NCBI GenBank assembly: GCA_020636105.1
Contig: JACJYL010000002.1
Span: 1,826,001-1,890,000, forward strand
Source: Lewinellaceae bacterium
GTDB taxonomy: Bacteria > Bacteroidota > Bacteroidia > Chitinophagales > Saprospiraceae
Direction of reading: 5' to 3'
Length of the DNA stretch: 64,000 nt
In this document: positions 7,129 to 14,931 of the stretch, one piece after another
How the letters are laid out: the number at the start of each line of letters is the position of its first letter
Numbering within the stretch: the stretch's first letter is position 1
Made by a program: the position numbers and the translations under genes
Notes under the pieces: model-generated
What the model saw: only the letters and a program-made list of their open reading frames with translations
The model's database searches: none
What the model was told of the DNA's origin: nothing

Positions 7129-9033
7129 CTATTTCTCCAGCTGATTCACCTTTATGCCCGAAGGATGTCCTTCCTCGCTGTAGATTCTTATGGTTGCCTT
7201 TTGAAAATCTGTATTCGAACAGTGGTAAATATCTATCATTTGCTGTGGATTGCGGTCGAACAGGGGGAACCAGGAGTTCTGCACCTGCACCATGATCCGG
7301 TGGCCTTTTTTGAAGGTATGCGCTATGGAGGGCAGTTCGTAATTCACCTCGGTGACTTTTCCTGGTACGAATGCCTCCGGCTTTTCATAACTGTTCCGAT
7401 AGCGGCCCCGAAAGATCTCTCCCCGCACCAGCATTTGATATCCCGCCATGGGCACGCCCTTTTCATTGGCCGGATAATTGGTGAGGGTGTCGGGAAACAC
7501 ATCGATGAGTTTGACCACAAAGTCGGCATCCGTACCGGTGGTGCTCACAAAAAGGTCGGCATCGAAAGGACCTACTATCGTCATATCTTCCGTCAAGGGT
7601 TCTGTTTGATAGACCATCACATCAGGGCGGCGGGCGGCAAAACGCTGGTCGTCGGTCATGTACTCCCGGGTGCGTTGAAGATGAACATCCTCCGTGTAGG
7701 GCACCGGGTTCATCGGGTCGGAGACGTATTCGTCAAAACCGGCTTTGGCTGAGGGTGGTTGCATCATTAAGCGGTTGCCCGGCTGGAAATAAAGCGTTTT
7801 TTCAGTTATGTTTTTCGGCGGCCAGGAATCGAACGAATGCCACTGGTTCTCACCGGTGATGAAAATATCGGCCTCCGGCAGCTGAATGCTGCCTTTGTCT
7901 TTGAGGTAATAATTAAAAAATTCCAGCTCGGCAGCCCTGTAATGTTCACTCGTACGGGCTCCAAAGTGAATATTGCCAAGGTTTTCCCCATCTCCTCTTG
8001 CCCACTGTCCATGAGACCACGGTCCCATCATCAGGCGGTTGGAAACAGACGGAGGGTTCTGTTTTTCAATGGCCTCATAGGTATGCCAGGCGCCCCAGCA
8101 ATCCTCGGCATCGAACAGGCCGCCTACCGTCATTACCGCCGGTTTGATATTGGTCAGGTGTGGCAGCGGGTTCCGGGACTTCCAGAAATCGTCATAGTCC
8201 GGATGGCTCATCATTTGATTCCAGAATACCATGGTGTCGCCAAAGACCAGTGCCGTGGCATTTTTCAGGGCGCCCAGTTTCAGGAAAAAATCGTAGTTGT
8301 CCTGCCCGGGGATACTGTAGCCCGACTGTCTCTCCCTGGTCGGCTCCGGACGGGGCTTGCCGAAGGAGGAATAGAACCGGAAGGCATCCAACTGGGCGAA
8401 AGCGCCGTTGTGGTGAAAATCATCCCCAATGAACCAATTGGTAACGGGTGCTTGTGGCGAAACTGCTTTCAGTGCCGGATGTGCATCTATCAGCGACATG
8501 GTGGAATAAAAACCAGGGTACGAAATGCCCAGAATGCCTATTCTGCCGTTATTGTGGGGTACGTTTTGTATCAGCCAGTCGATGGCATCATAGGTGTCGC
8601 TGCTTTCGTCAATATCTTTGCTGCTTTTTTTCCGGGGATTGTAGGGGCGCACGTCCATGTAATCGCCCTCACTCATATATTTGCCCCGGACATCCTGGAA
8701 CACGAAAATATACCCTTCTTCGGCCAGGTTGGCATAACCGCCAAGGCGGGGAGAATACTTGTCCGGGCCGAGTGGTTCTATATTGTAAGGAGTTCTGGAC
8801 ATCAGCATGGGGTAGGTTTTGCTGGTGTCTTTGGGCGTATATATGGAGGTGAACAAGCGCACACCGTCACGCATGGTGATGTACACTTCCTGTTTGTCGT
8901 AGCGGGCCATTAACCATTCAGGGCTTCCTTTGGGAGCCTCAATGGCCTGGGCGTTTAATGGTACCGTAAACATGCTACAGAAAATCAGAGAAAAGAGCAG
9001 TAGAAGGGTTGATTTGTTCATTTGTTTAAACAT
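7129..9033 (-). CDS. Secreted CocE/NonD-family acyl hydrolase (peptidase S15-like), 634 aa
   Basis: The protein has a signal peptide (KSTLLLLFSLIFCSMFTVPL NAQA) and the CocE/NonD alpha/beta-hydrolase layout: ITMRDGVRLFTSIYTP near the mature N-terminus, the nucleophile motif GISYPG (catalytic Ser), the Asp in LFDAEDCWGAW, the His in GPWSHGQWARG, and a C-terminal jelly-roll domain (DADLFVSTTGTDADFVVKLI). The family includes X-Pro dipeptidyl peptidases, cocaine esterase and alpha-amino acid ester hydrolases; the WSHGQ region resembles the last. Length is normal. GC content is clearly higher than in the AT-rich genes on both sides and resembles core genes at 18-57 kb. MNKST, four codons in, is an alternative start. 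Confidence 0.9.
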   Translation of the reverse strand: MFKQMNKSTLLLLFSLIFCSMFTVPLNAQAIEAPKGSPEWLMARYDKQEVYITMRDGVRLFTSIYTPKDTSKTYPMLMSRTPYNIEPLGPDKYSPRLGGYANLAEEGYIFVFQDVRGKYMSEGDYMDVRPYNPRKKSSKDIDESSDTYDAIDWLIQNVPHNNGRIGILGISYPGFYSTMSLIDAHPALKAVSPQAPVTNWFIGDDFHHNGAFAQLDAFRFYSSFGKPRPEPTRERQSGYSIPGQDNYDFFLKLGALKNATALVFGDTMVFWNQMMSHPDYDDFWKSRNPLPHLTNIKPAVMTVGGLFDAEDCWGAWHTYEAIEKQNPPSVSNRLMMGPWSHGQWARGDGENLGNIHFGARTSEHYRAAELEFFNYYLKDKGSIQLPEADIFITGENQWHSFDSWPPKNITEKTLYFQPGNRLMMQPPSAKAGFDEYVSDPMNPVPYTEDVHLQRTREYMTDDQRFAARRPDVMVYQTEPLTEDMTIVGPFDADLFVSTTGTDADFVVKLIDVFPDTLTNYPANEKGVPMAGYQMLVRGEIFRGRYRNSYEKPEAFVPGKVTEVNYELPSIAHTFKKGHRIMVQVQNSWFPLFDRNPQQMIDIYHCSNTDFQKATIRIYSEEGHPSGIKVNQLEK

Positions 9034-9099
9034 TTTATAAATTTATTGCTAACGATCCCCACCGATGGCCGCAGCCTGTCTGCTTACGCCAGGGACAGG

Positions 9100-9237
9100 C
9101 TTGCAGCTTTGATCCAATGCGCTCATCACATAACCTGACCAAAAATAACCCGTTCCGCAGCACATATCAAAATATCCAATATTATTCCGAAAATCGACTT
9201 TTATTTTTTTGTGGTACGCTTCGAATATCAAAGGGGT
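9100..9237. repeat. Dispersed intergenic repeat, class B, copy 2
   Basis: It shares GATCCAATGCGCTCATC, CCTGACCAAAAATAACCC and ATATCAAAATATCCAA with 4472-4680. It then shares ATCGACTTTTATTTTTTTG with the class A elements. So the T-rich end is common to both classes while the other half differs. It lies between the start of the S15-like gene and the AbiEii stop. Confidence 0.7.
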
Positions 9238-9317
9238 GCACCAGTGATTTCAGCCTTTATTATTGGGCTTTCGTTTTTTTTACCTGGTAATTCCGGAATA
9301 TTGATCTTTTGATATGA

Positions 9318-10169
9318 TCAAGGATTCTCAAATTTAATTTTCTCTACTAAATCTTTGAAATATTCAGGACTCCAAATATTTAAACCCTCATCATTTTTGA
9401 TAAACCTGACAACATCTTCTTTTATACTACTAAAAGAAACTGATTTGATTTTCGTATCTAATAGTTCGATAATCTGTTCATTAGAAATACTATCTTCCTG
9501 CCAGTCTTTTGTGTCTTTTGCCCTGGCTAAGAAATGATTTACATCCAAAGGAATTCCTTTTCTAATATACCATTCTAAGTCATACCAATCCCTTCCTTTG
9601 ACTCTATTTTTCCACTTTCTAAATAGCAGGGCATGCATTTTACCTGCAAATAAACTTGGTTTAGTAAAACATTTCACATAAAATGAAAATGGACGGAGTA
9701 ATAACTTTTCTTCGGTTTTGAAATTTAATGGAGGCTGTCGATCAACTTCTATTTTTATCTTTAAAGTCTTGTTGGAACGCACCCCGGTTTCTTTGATTAT
9801 ATCTTCGAGTACAATTTCTTGCCATATTGTTTCAGCTTTCAGAAAAGCAGAATCAATAGCTGTTTGTTTTGTCTTTTTCTTAATGCTAACAGTCAGTCCC
9901 AAGGACTTAAACTCATCCAGGATGGCCTTGAAATAGGGCTCAATTGAAAAATTAGAATCAGGATTAAGTAAAGAAAAATCCAAATCTTCTGAATATCTAT
10001 CCAACCCATAAAAAATCCGGAGAGCGGTTCCTCCATACAAAGCCGCTTTCTCAAAAAAATCGGTTCTTGATAAGCCTGCTAAAGTAATTTCTTGCATTAT
10101 TTCTCGTAATGCAGATAATATTTCTTCTTCATTTTGAGGATTATATTCCTCTATCCACTCTTTTATCAT
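9318..10169 (-). CDS. abiEii: AbiEii/AbiGii-type nucleotidyltransferase toxin, 283 aa
   Basis: A nucleotidyltransferase-fold toxin of type IV abortive infection AbiE systems (DUF1814). The signature is present as YGGTALRIFYGLDRYSEDLD followed by FSLL, which supplies the GGTALR turn and the acidic DLDF motif. Further family features are KIKIEVDRQPPLNF and the KMHALLFRKWKNRVKGRDWY segment with GRDWYDL. Length is normal for the family. The start overlaps the antitoxin stop by 4 bp (ATGA), indicating translational coupling. Related toxins modify tRNA or other acceptors; the target here is unknown. The system is expected to act against phage or stabilise the surrounding DNA. Confidence 0.9.
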   Translation of the reverse strand: MIKEWIEEYNPQNEEEILSALREIMQEITLAGLSRTDFFEKAALYGGTALRIFYGLDRYSEDLDFSLLNPDSNFSIEPYFKAILDEFKSLGLTVSIKKKTKQTAIDSAFLKAETIWQEIVLEDIIKETGVRSNKTLKIKIEVDRQPPLNFKTEEKLLLRPFSFYVKCFTKPSLFAGKMHALLFRKWKNRVKGRDWYDLEWYIRKGIPLDVNHFLARAKDTKDWQEDSISNEQIIELLDTKIKSVSFSSIKEDVVRFIKNDEGLNIWSPEYFKDLVEKIKFENP

Positions 10170-10804
10170 AATTCTATGAGCGTTTTAAGAAGCATTTTCA
10201 GACTACTTTTTTTAGGGGCATTTTCAATCCATAATTCCATAACATCCGTATCTAATGAGCTTAATATTTCACTATCCATACGAAGGTCTTCCATTAAAAA
10301 TTCTTGCGTTTGTTTGATGCTTCTAAGATTAATTTTGGGTGTTAGTACAACTTTGTCACACAAAGCTTTTTCAGGTGAAGCAATTAACATTGTTTGCTTA
10401 GATGAATATTTTATGTTTTTTATTCCATAAGAATAATAAGGAATCTTTAATTGTTGGTAACTAAATCGTCCAACTGGAGTTTTATATATTTTTGAAGTTT
10501 TTATGGTTACTGAACTTATTTCATAAGCTCTTTCTGGTATCATGTTCCAATAAGACAATGCGGACTCTAGTGACACATAACTCGGTCCTCTAAGGTGATT
10601 CGCTATTAGAAATGGTTCTGGTGATGGTAAGTCCATTTTAGGTCCGGTTAGATATAGCCCTCTTCTAATAGAAATAAGCTCTTTGCTTTTTAGTAGTTCA
10701 CTAATTTTATCATTTGGACTCTGGTAATCACTTAGTAATTCTAAAATTAAATGCCTGGATATAGGGGATTCAGCATATTCCTTTATTATCGTTCTAAAAT
10801 CCAT
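10166..10804 (-). CDS. abiEi: AbiEi-type antitoxin and transcriptional regulator, 212 aa
   Basis: I choose the ATG at 10804 (MDFRTIIKEYAE) over 10864, because the longer form begins inside the probable operator. The N-terminal winged helix (residues 1-60, with KISELLKSKELISIRRGLY) and the following FLIANHLRGPSYVSLESALS segment are typical of AbiEi antitoxins. It should bind the promoter and neutralise AbiEii. It overlaps the toxin gene by 4 bp. Upstream, 8-bp inverted arms at 10824-10846 are a likely binding site. Confidence 0.88.
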   Translation of the reverse strand: MDFRTIIKEYAESPISRHLILELLSDYQSPNDKISELLKSKELISIRRGLYLTGPKMDLPSPEPFLIANHLRGPSYVSLESALSYWNMIPERAYEISSVTIKTSKIYKTPVGRFSYQQLKIPYYSYGIKNIKYSSKQTMLIASPEKALCDKVVLTPKINLRSIKQTQEFLMEDLRMDSEILSSLDTDVMELWIENAPKKSSLKMLLKTLIEL

Positions 10805-10823
10805 ACTGTCATTATTATGTTCG

Positions 10824-10846
10824 ATAATCGGATAACACCCGATTAT
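10824..10846. promoter_or_regulatory. Inverted repeat, probable AbiEi operator
   Basis: ATAATCGG (10824-10831) and CCGATTAT (10839-10846) are perfect 8-bp inverted arms separated by 7 bp, 20 bp upstream of the antitoxin start. AbiEi proteins are known to bind inverted repeats in their own promoters, so this placement fits negative autoregulation. Confidence 0.6.
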
Positions 10847-10924
10847 ATAGTGTAAATATAACAATTTCCTGTTAATAATGGAAATGAAAAATTAAAGGTT
10901 TGTAAATGTTGTTATTTTGATGTG

Positions 10925-10975
10925 TAACGAGCATATAAAACTAGCTTTAATGTTGCCCGACGAAGTGTTAGTGGC
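10925..10975 (-). mobile_element. attC-like cassette junction (3' end of DUF2071 unit)
   Basis: A short junction of about 50 bp from GTAACGAGC to GTTAGTGGC. GTTAGTGGC (10967-10975) is the exact inverted copy of GCCACTAAC at 11700-11708, the other end of the same unit. The TAA stop of the DUF2071 gene lies inside this core. The next core (TGTGTAAC, ending at 10928) opens the AbiE unit. Confidence 0.6.
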
Positions 10976-11684
10976 TTTTTATTTTTTTTAATCCAATCCA
11001 TTCATGGTCAATATCCTTCATTAGTAGCGCATTATCAAATTTAACCGAACCAGAAGGAAATATAGTTTCATCTTCAAAAAAGCTTGATTGAACTGATTCT
11101 ACTTCTAAAAGCGATACTTTCCAATTTTTTGCTTTTAGCTCAAGACCGTCAAAATCACCTTTGTCAGGTGAATAACCCACCGAACCTTGTTCGAAAAAAT
11201 TAGACACACAATCTAAATTCTCAAACACGCTTTCTTCATTCCAATTTTCCGTTTCTTTTGCTTTAATTGACAAGGAAGTTTTATCATCACTTACAAAGCT
11301 TACTTCATAAGTACCATCATTTTCATTTACCGAAAATCGTGCTAAATGATGAACACCTGGAAAAATTGCTCCACCTGCTATTGAATTAAGTCGTGAAGAT
11401 GTATCTCTTCTTGGAATATAAACGCCTTCTTTAAGTGCTCCATTTTCTTCCCATTCAACTGCAATTCGGTGTGCTCCATTTTCAGAAGATATTCCGATTT
11501 GTTTTGGAAGTCCTTTGGGTCGTATTGCTTTAAGTCTTATCAAACAAATTCCCGCAATCCCTTTTCCCCTCACTAATTTCGGCTTGAATGGTTTCGGTAA
11601 ATAATTTTCCAAAATTTCCTGGTCAATTTGGTAATTGATAAGAATTCTACGGTCTATTATCCCTGTGATTCTTGGTATTTTCAT
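10968..11684 (-). CDS. DUF2071 (acetoacetate-decarboxylase-like fold) protein, 238 aa
   Basis: A complete ORF of the DUF2071/YqjF family. ILINYQIDQEILENYLPKPF near the N-terminus and EGVYIPRRDTSSRLNSIAGG are the conserved signatures, followed by FPGVHHLARFSVNE and a strand-rich C-terminus. The fold is related to acetoacetate decarboxylase, and the substrate is unknown. No signal peptide is present, so it is cytoplasmic. The gene fills its cassette-like unit almost completely: the stop codon is part of the 3' core GTTAGTGGC, and the start is 16 bp inside the 5' core. This compactness is typical of integron cassettes. Confidence 0.88.
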   Translation of the reverse strand: MKIPRITGIIDRRILINYQIDQEILENYLPKPFKPKLVRGKGIAGICLIRLKAIRPKGLPKQIGISSENGAHRIAVEWEENGALKEGVYIPRRDTSSRLNSIAGGAIFPGVHHLARFSVNENDGTYEVSFVSDDKTSLSIKAKETENWNEESVFENLDCVSNFFEQGSVGYSPDKGDFDGLELKAKNWKVSLLEVESVQSSFFEDETIFPSGSVKFDNALLMKDIDHEWIGLKKIKSH

Positions 11685-11699
11685 TCGTTTGTTCTAATT

Positions 11700-11834
11700 G
11701 CCACTAACGTTTTGCAGCTACCCGAAGGGCGGGACTTTTACCACAAAACTTGATTTTAAAAACCAATGTTTGATTAACCACAAAACTGTCTTTGGAACAC
11801 GAAACCCCGCCTTTTGGGTAGCTGCTGCTAGCAG
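11700..11834 (-). mobile_element. attC-like imperfect palindrome, about 135 bp
   Basis: GCAGCTACCCGAAGGGCGGG (11714-11733) pairs with CCCGCCTTTTGGGTAGCTGC (11806-11825) at 18 of 20 positions. Both mismatches are G opposite T when the plus strand folds. Outside lie AACGTTTT on one side and GCTAGCAG on the other. The plus strand is the bottom strand for these minus-oriented units, and integron integrases recombine the folded bottom strand. It separates the DUF2071 unit from the lipoprotein unit. Confidence 0.7.
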
Positions 11835-11849
11835 GAGCCTTGCTTTTTG

Positions 11850-12482
11850 TCAGTGTATCCATTGTCCGCCAGTTTGTGAAGTCCATTTATTATTTTGTTT
11901 AGTAAACACAACTGTCCAGCCTGTTCCACAGAGTCCTGGACATAAACTTCTAATCATCATTACAACTTTTTTTCTGTCCTTCGAGAAAAGTGGTCGAGAA
12001 AAGCAATACCAATTTTTGTCATTCGATGGGCTAAAACCAAGTCGTGAATTGTCCCAAGTAAAATTTGATAACCTCTCTTTTTGTAATAACATCTCATCAA
12101 TATCTCCGTTTGTCAAACATTTTGGAAGTTGATTGCTTGTTATTGTCATATTTCTCCAGTCTCCAGTCTCCTTTTTGGGCAAAGACTTTTCAATTAATAG
12201 TGTCTTCAAAAAAGTCTTGTCGTCTTTTGATAAGTCACAACCTTGCTCTGGTTCAACTGTCAGCCCATAACTTAAATCTAATTTTTGATCAGCAATAACA
12301 ACTTTCATAAAGTCATAAATATATTGATTGGATGTGTCTGGAAAATTAGTTTTTGCTTGGGCTATAGTGTCTGCAATTTTGGAACTCGTGTCCACTGAAT
12401 TCGTGTTATCAACTTTGACCGTTGATTGTCCGCAACCAAGTAGGGTTAAGCAAATTGCTAAAATTATTGTATGTCGTGTCAT
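11850..12482 (-). CDS. Putative lipoprotein, 210 aa
   Basis: The start at 12482 (MTRHTIILAICLTLLGC) gives a textbook lipoprotein signal with lipid-modified Cys17. The longer frame starting at 12542 would translate the class A repeat and is rejected. The mature protein is about 190 aa and contains several Cys residues (GCDLSKDD, LPKCLTNGDI, NWYCFSRPLF, SLCPGLCGTGWTVV), so disulfides are likely outside the cytoplasm. The ending GWTVVFTKQNNKWTSQTGGQ resembles the final strands of small beta domains. The family is not recognised. It occupies its own unit, starting 15 bp from the core at 12497 and ending 16 bp from the attC-like palindrome. Confidence 0.8.
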   Translation of the reverse strand: MTRHTIILAICLTLLGCGQSTVKVDNTNSVDTSSKIADTIAQAKTNFPDTSNQYIYDFMKVVIADQKLDLSYGLTVEPEQGCDLSKDDKTFLKTLLIEKSLPKKETGDWRNMTITSNQLPKCLTNGDIDEMLLQKERLSNFTWDNSRLGFSPSNDKNWYCFSRPLFSKDRKKVVMMIRSLCPGLCGTGWTVVFTKQNNKWTSQTGGQWIH

Positions 12483-12502
12483 AAGGTTACTGCTAACTCC
12501 GT

Positions 12503-12670
12503 TATCCAGGAACATTCCTGCCTTTTCATGCACCTCTCCCACCGAGGATCCAGGTCCGGGCCTGCTGGCGGCTGAAAGAGGGCAAGCCGTACATGCGTAT
12601 TTCGGTCAAACCTAAAAGCTTGGACCATCGACTTTTATTTTTTTTTGATGTGTGCTTCAAACATCTGGAG
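12503..12670 (-). repeat. Dispersed intergenic repeat, class A, copy 2
   Basis: Same element as 6904-7094 but without the inner GCCTGCC/GGCAGGC palindrome. It begins TATCCAGG exactly 5 nt (TCCGT) after the AAC core at 12495-12497. It ends GCTTCAAACATCTGGAG, after which sequence of the damaged attC-like site of the esterase unit follows. Confidence 0.85.
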
Positions 12671-12732
12671 CTTTTCGCTATCTAACCGAGATGGTGTTGA
12701 TGCGAGCCACAAACGTTGATATTTACTACTTC

Positions 12733-12765
12733 CCCCGCCATTACGTATGACACATTGTTATAGCC
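12733..12765 (-). mobile_element. Half of an attC-like site (3' end of esterase unit)
   Basis: CCCGCCATTACGTATGACAC runs into ATTGTTATAGCC. GTTATAGCC (12757-12765) is the exact inverted copy of GGCTATAAC (13930-13938). The complementary half of the hairpin (expected to read like GTGTCATACGTAATGG) is not found on the other side. Instead about 60 bp of unrelated sequence and the class A repeat follow, so the site looks truncated. Confidence 0.5.
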
Positions 12766-12770
12766 TGTTA

Positions 12771-13922
12771 TTATTTATCTCCTTTATCATGTTTTAAAAA
12801 CCAATCATACAAGTCTTGCTCTGGATATACTAACCATTGAATCCAATGTCCAACCTCAGGCAATCTTCTATATTTCAAATTTTTATTTTTTCCTTTTAGC
12901 TTTTCAATCATTCTATCCGTTTCTTCAACTGGAACAGTCTCATCAATAACTCCATGGAATGCCCAAATCGGAATATCTATCAAGTTATTTGAGTTTTTAT
13001 AAATATAATCAATATGACTTGTAAAACCGCTCATAGGAGCAATCGCAGCAAATTTTTCAGGATATTTTATTGCAAGATACCATGTTCCTGCTCCTCCAAG
13101 ACTCACTCCTGTCAGGTATACTCTATTTGTATCTATTCGGTATTTAGTAGATATTTCAGCGAAAAAGTTCTCAAACCAATTATCAGTTGACCAACGTATC
13201 AACGCGGGACATTGTGGAGATGCTATGATAAAAGGAAATTCTCTGCCTCGATAAATTTGGTCAGGTATTCCATAACCGTATAATTTTTTTAAATCTGTTC
13301 CTCTATGTGAACCTCCATGAAGATAAATTATAAGAGGGTATTTTTTTAAAGTGTCAGACTTATAATCAGAAGGAGTGTAAATCAAGTAATGGTAATTGGT
13401 ATCAATTGGATTTACTTTTAATCCATGGTCGTAATCAAAATCATATAGTAATTCTCCTTCTTTTGACCAACCTTTAAAATTACCATGTCTCATTCCTCGT
13501 GTGTTACCTTTTATTTCATCAGGTATCCAATATCCTCTATCACTTATTTGTCCGTTTGAATAGAATTCCTCGCAAAGTCCATTCTTTTTGCCATTAAGAT
13601 ATTTGTATTTACTTTCTGGATTTCCATTCTCATACCATGTCTGATAAAGTCCTTGTTTTGTATTTGTTCTATAATTGCACCAATAATTTTCTTTAACCGT
13701 TTTATCAAATGTACTATATGTTCCTTTCATTTGAATCTGTCCATTTTCAAAATAATCCTCTACATGATAAAGACTATCATTATTGTCAAATTGAACTATA
13801 CGTTTATAAATAATCGTATCATATTTTGAAATCGGTTGATGCAATAGAAAAGTATCAATCTGTTGAGCATGTAATCCCCAACTAATCAGAACAAGAATTA
13901 TTATGTTTGTAATATGCTTCAT
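12771..13922 (-). CDS. Secreted MORN-repeat protein fused to alpha/beta-hydrolase (esterase), 383 aa
   Basis: A signal peptide (MKHITNIIILVLISWGLHAQ) is followed at about 55-170 by MORN_2/YwqK-type repeats (VEDYFENGQIQMKGTYS, GLYQTWYENGNPESKYKY, NGLCEEFYSNGQISDRGYW, GNFKGWSKEGELLYDFDY). From about 185 comes an esterase-like alpha/beta-hydrolase: oxyanion region PLIIYLHGGSHRGTD, nucleophile elbow TGVSLGGAGTW (Ser), acid in WAFHGVIDETVPVEE, and His in VGHWIQW. The closest general match is the feruloyl/acetyl-xylan esterase or polyhydroxybutyrate depolymerase-like group (COG4099). The MORN-esterase fusion is uncommon in my knowledge. It is AT-rich and fills one cassette-like unit (cores 12757 and 13938). 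The substrate is unknown. Confidence 0.85.
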   Translation of the reverse strand: MKHITNIIILVLISWGLHAQQIDTFLLHQPISKYDTIIYKRIVQFDNNDSLYHVEDYFENGQIQMKGTYSTFDKTVKENYWCNYRTNTKQGLYQTWYENGNPESKYKYLNGKKNGLCEEFYSNGQISDRGYWIPDEIKGNTRGMRHGNFKGWSKEGELLYDFDYDHGLKVNPIDTNYHYLIYTPSDYKSDTLKKYPLIIYLHGGSHRGTDLKKLYGYGIPDQIYRGREFPFIIASPQCPALIRWSTDNWFENFFAEISTKYRIDTNRVYLTGVSLGGAGTWYLAIKYPEKFAAIAPMSGFTSHIDYIYKNSNNLIDIPIWAFHGVIDETVPVEETDRMIEKLKGKNKNLKYRRLPEVGHWIQWLVYPEQDLYDWFLKHDKGDK

Positions 13923-13943
13923 TTTAATGGGCTATAACTCCGT

Positions 13944-14110
13944 TATCCAGGAACATTCCTGCCTTTTCATGCACCTCTCCCACAGAAGATCCAGGTCCGG
14001 GCCTACTGGCGGCTGAAAGAGGGCAAGCCGTACATGCGTATTCCGGTCAAAGCTAAAAGGCCTGGACCATCGACTTTTATTTTTTTGAGGGATGCTTCAA
14101 ACATCAGAGG
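13944..14110 (-). repeat. Dispersed intergenic repeat, class A, copy 3
   Basis: Same element as copy 2, lacking the inner palindrome. It starts TATCCAGG 5 nt after the AAC core at 13936-13938 and ends GCTTCAAACATCAGAGG, followed within 12 bp by the core GTTATGTGCC of the next unit. Confidence 0.85.
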
Positions 14111-14121
14111 GTATAGCGCAA

Positions 14122-14131
14122 GTTATGTGCC
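14122..14131 (-). mobile_element. Cassette core site (3' end of DUF6932-like unit)
   Basis: GTTATGTGCC here and GGCACATAAC at 14932-14941 are perfect inverted copies; counting three more positions, 12 of 13 match. They bound a unit of about 0.8 kb holding two genes. Confidence 0.65.
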
Positions 14132-14142
14132 GGCTTCCTGGA

Positions 14143-14361
14143 TCAGGCAGCTATTCCGTCAATTTTGATATTGATTTTAAATTCGGTGAGGATGTTTTCA
14201 AGTTCTTTTAAGAAATCTTCACGCATGGCTTCATATTGTCGCATCATGCTTAACTCTTTTGATTCATTTTTGTGAAAATCAACCATTTCATTAAGATTAT
14301 TTATCTGCTCTAAAATGTCCGATGCCCTGGCTATATTTTCCTGAATTTTTTTTGAGTCCAT
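14143..14361 (-). CDS. Small helical protein, partner of nucleotidyltransferase-like gene, 72 aa
   Basis: The whole protein is predicted helical and coiled-coil (MDSKKIQENIARASDILEQI, DFHKNESKELSMMRQYEAMR, FLKELENILTEFKINIKID). It lies 6 bp downstream of a nucleotidyltransferase-like gene in the same cassette-like unit, so the two are surely co-transcribed. Size, pairing and location suggest the small partner of a two-gene toxin-antitoxin-like module. No family is recognised and the role is inference. Its stop is 12 bp from the 3' core GTTATGTGCC. Confidence 0.7.
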   Translation of the reverse strand: MDSKKIQENIARASDILEQINNLNEMVDFHKNESKELSMMRQYEAMREDFLKELENILTEFKINIKIDGIAA

Positions 14362-14367
14362 CTCATT

Positions 14368-14868
14368 TTAATTTTTGGTTCCAAATTTTATCTCGACAAA
14401 TCCTTTTGGGAACTTCTTTTTCATTCGATTCTTTTTTGTTTCAGTGAACCAATTTCGCCAATAAACCAAGTCGAATTCAGTCATGTAACTTTTGTCATGT
14501 TCTTCCGAATAGACTTTCACAAAATAGGCATCTACACCGGGATAATTATTTTTTGCCCCGTATTTTCTGAATTTTACCTCAATAATTTGCTCATTTTTTT
14601 CGTAAATGTCAAAATCAATCAAATTTACGAAGTCAATATCATTAGGATTTTCTTTGTTGGTGATAAAACTTCCATCAATCCATTGAACGAAATTTGGAGT
14701 TACTTCTTTCTGAAAATCAATTAAATATTTAGCGTAACTGTCAAATATAGCTTTACGTGTAACGCTATTTTCAAATCTATCTGAAAAATAATTTTTCAAT
14801 TCTTCAAATTCAATTTCGATTTTTTGGTATGGTTCTAAATTTCCCCTAATGTCAAAACTCAATTCCAT
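14368..14868 (-). CDS. DUF6932-like putative nucleotidyltransferase, 166 aa
   Basis: The sequence FVQWIDGSFITNKENPNDID followed by FVNLIDFDIYEKN has the layout of a minimal nucleotidyltransferase: a GS turn, then an acidic DxDF-type strand about ten residues later. This is as in DUF6932/MNT-like proteins, which occur in toxin-antitoxin and abortive infection modules. Residues 1-65 are helical (KIEIEFEELKNYFSDRFENS), and the C-terminus is basic (TETKKNRMKKKFPKGFVEIK). There is no signal peptide. It is the first gene of a two-gene unit with the 72-aa coiled-coil protein. Catalysis and target are inferred only from the motif. Confidence 0.7.
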   Translation of the reverse strand: MELSFDIRGNLEPYQKIEIEFEELKNYFSDRFENSVTRKAIFDSYAKYLIDFQKEVTPNFVQWIDGSFITNKENPNDIDFVNLIDFDIYEKNEQIIEVKFRKYGAKNNYPGVDAYFVKVYSEEHDKSYMTEFDLVYWRNWFTETKKNRMKKKFPKGFVEIKFGTKN

Positions 14869-14931
14869 TTGTCTATTTTCTTATATTCAATAACAGCTTT
14901 TTCAATTAATTGATTTCCTATTTATCTAGCT

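Noticed and set aside
7837..8913. Open frame of 358 codons on the plus strand opposite the S15-like hydrolase
   Set aside because: It lies entirely within a well-supported gene, has no recognisable domain, and arises from the high GC and codon pattern of that gene.
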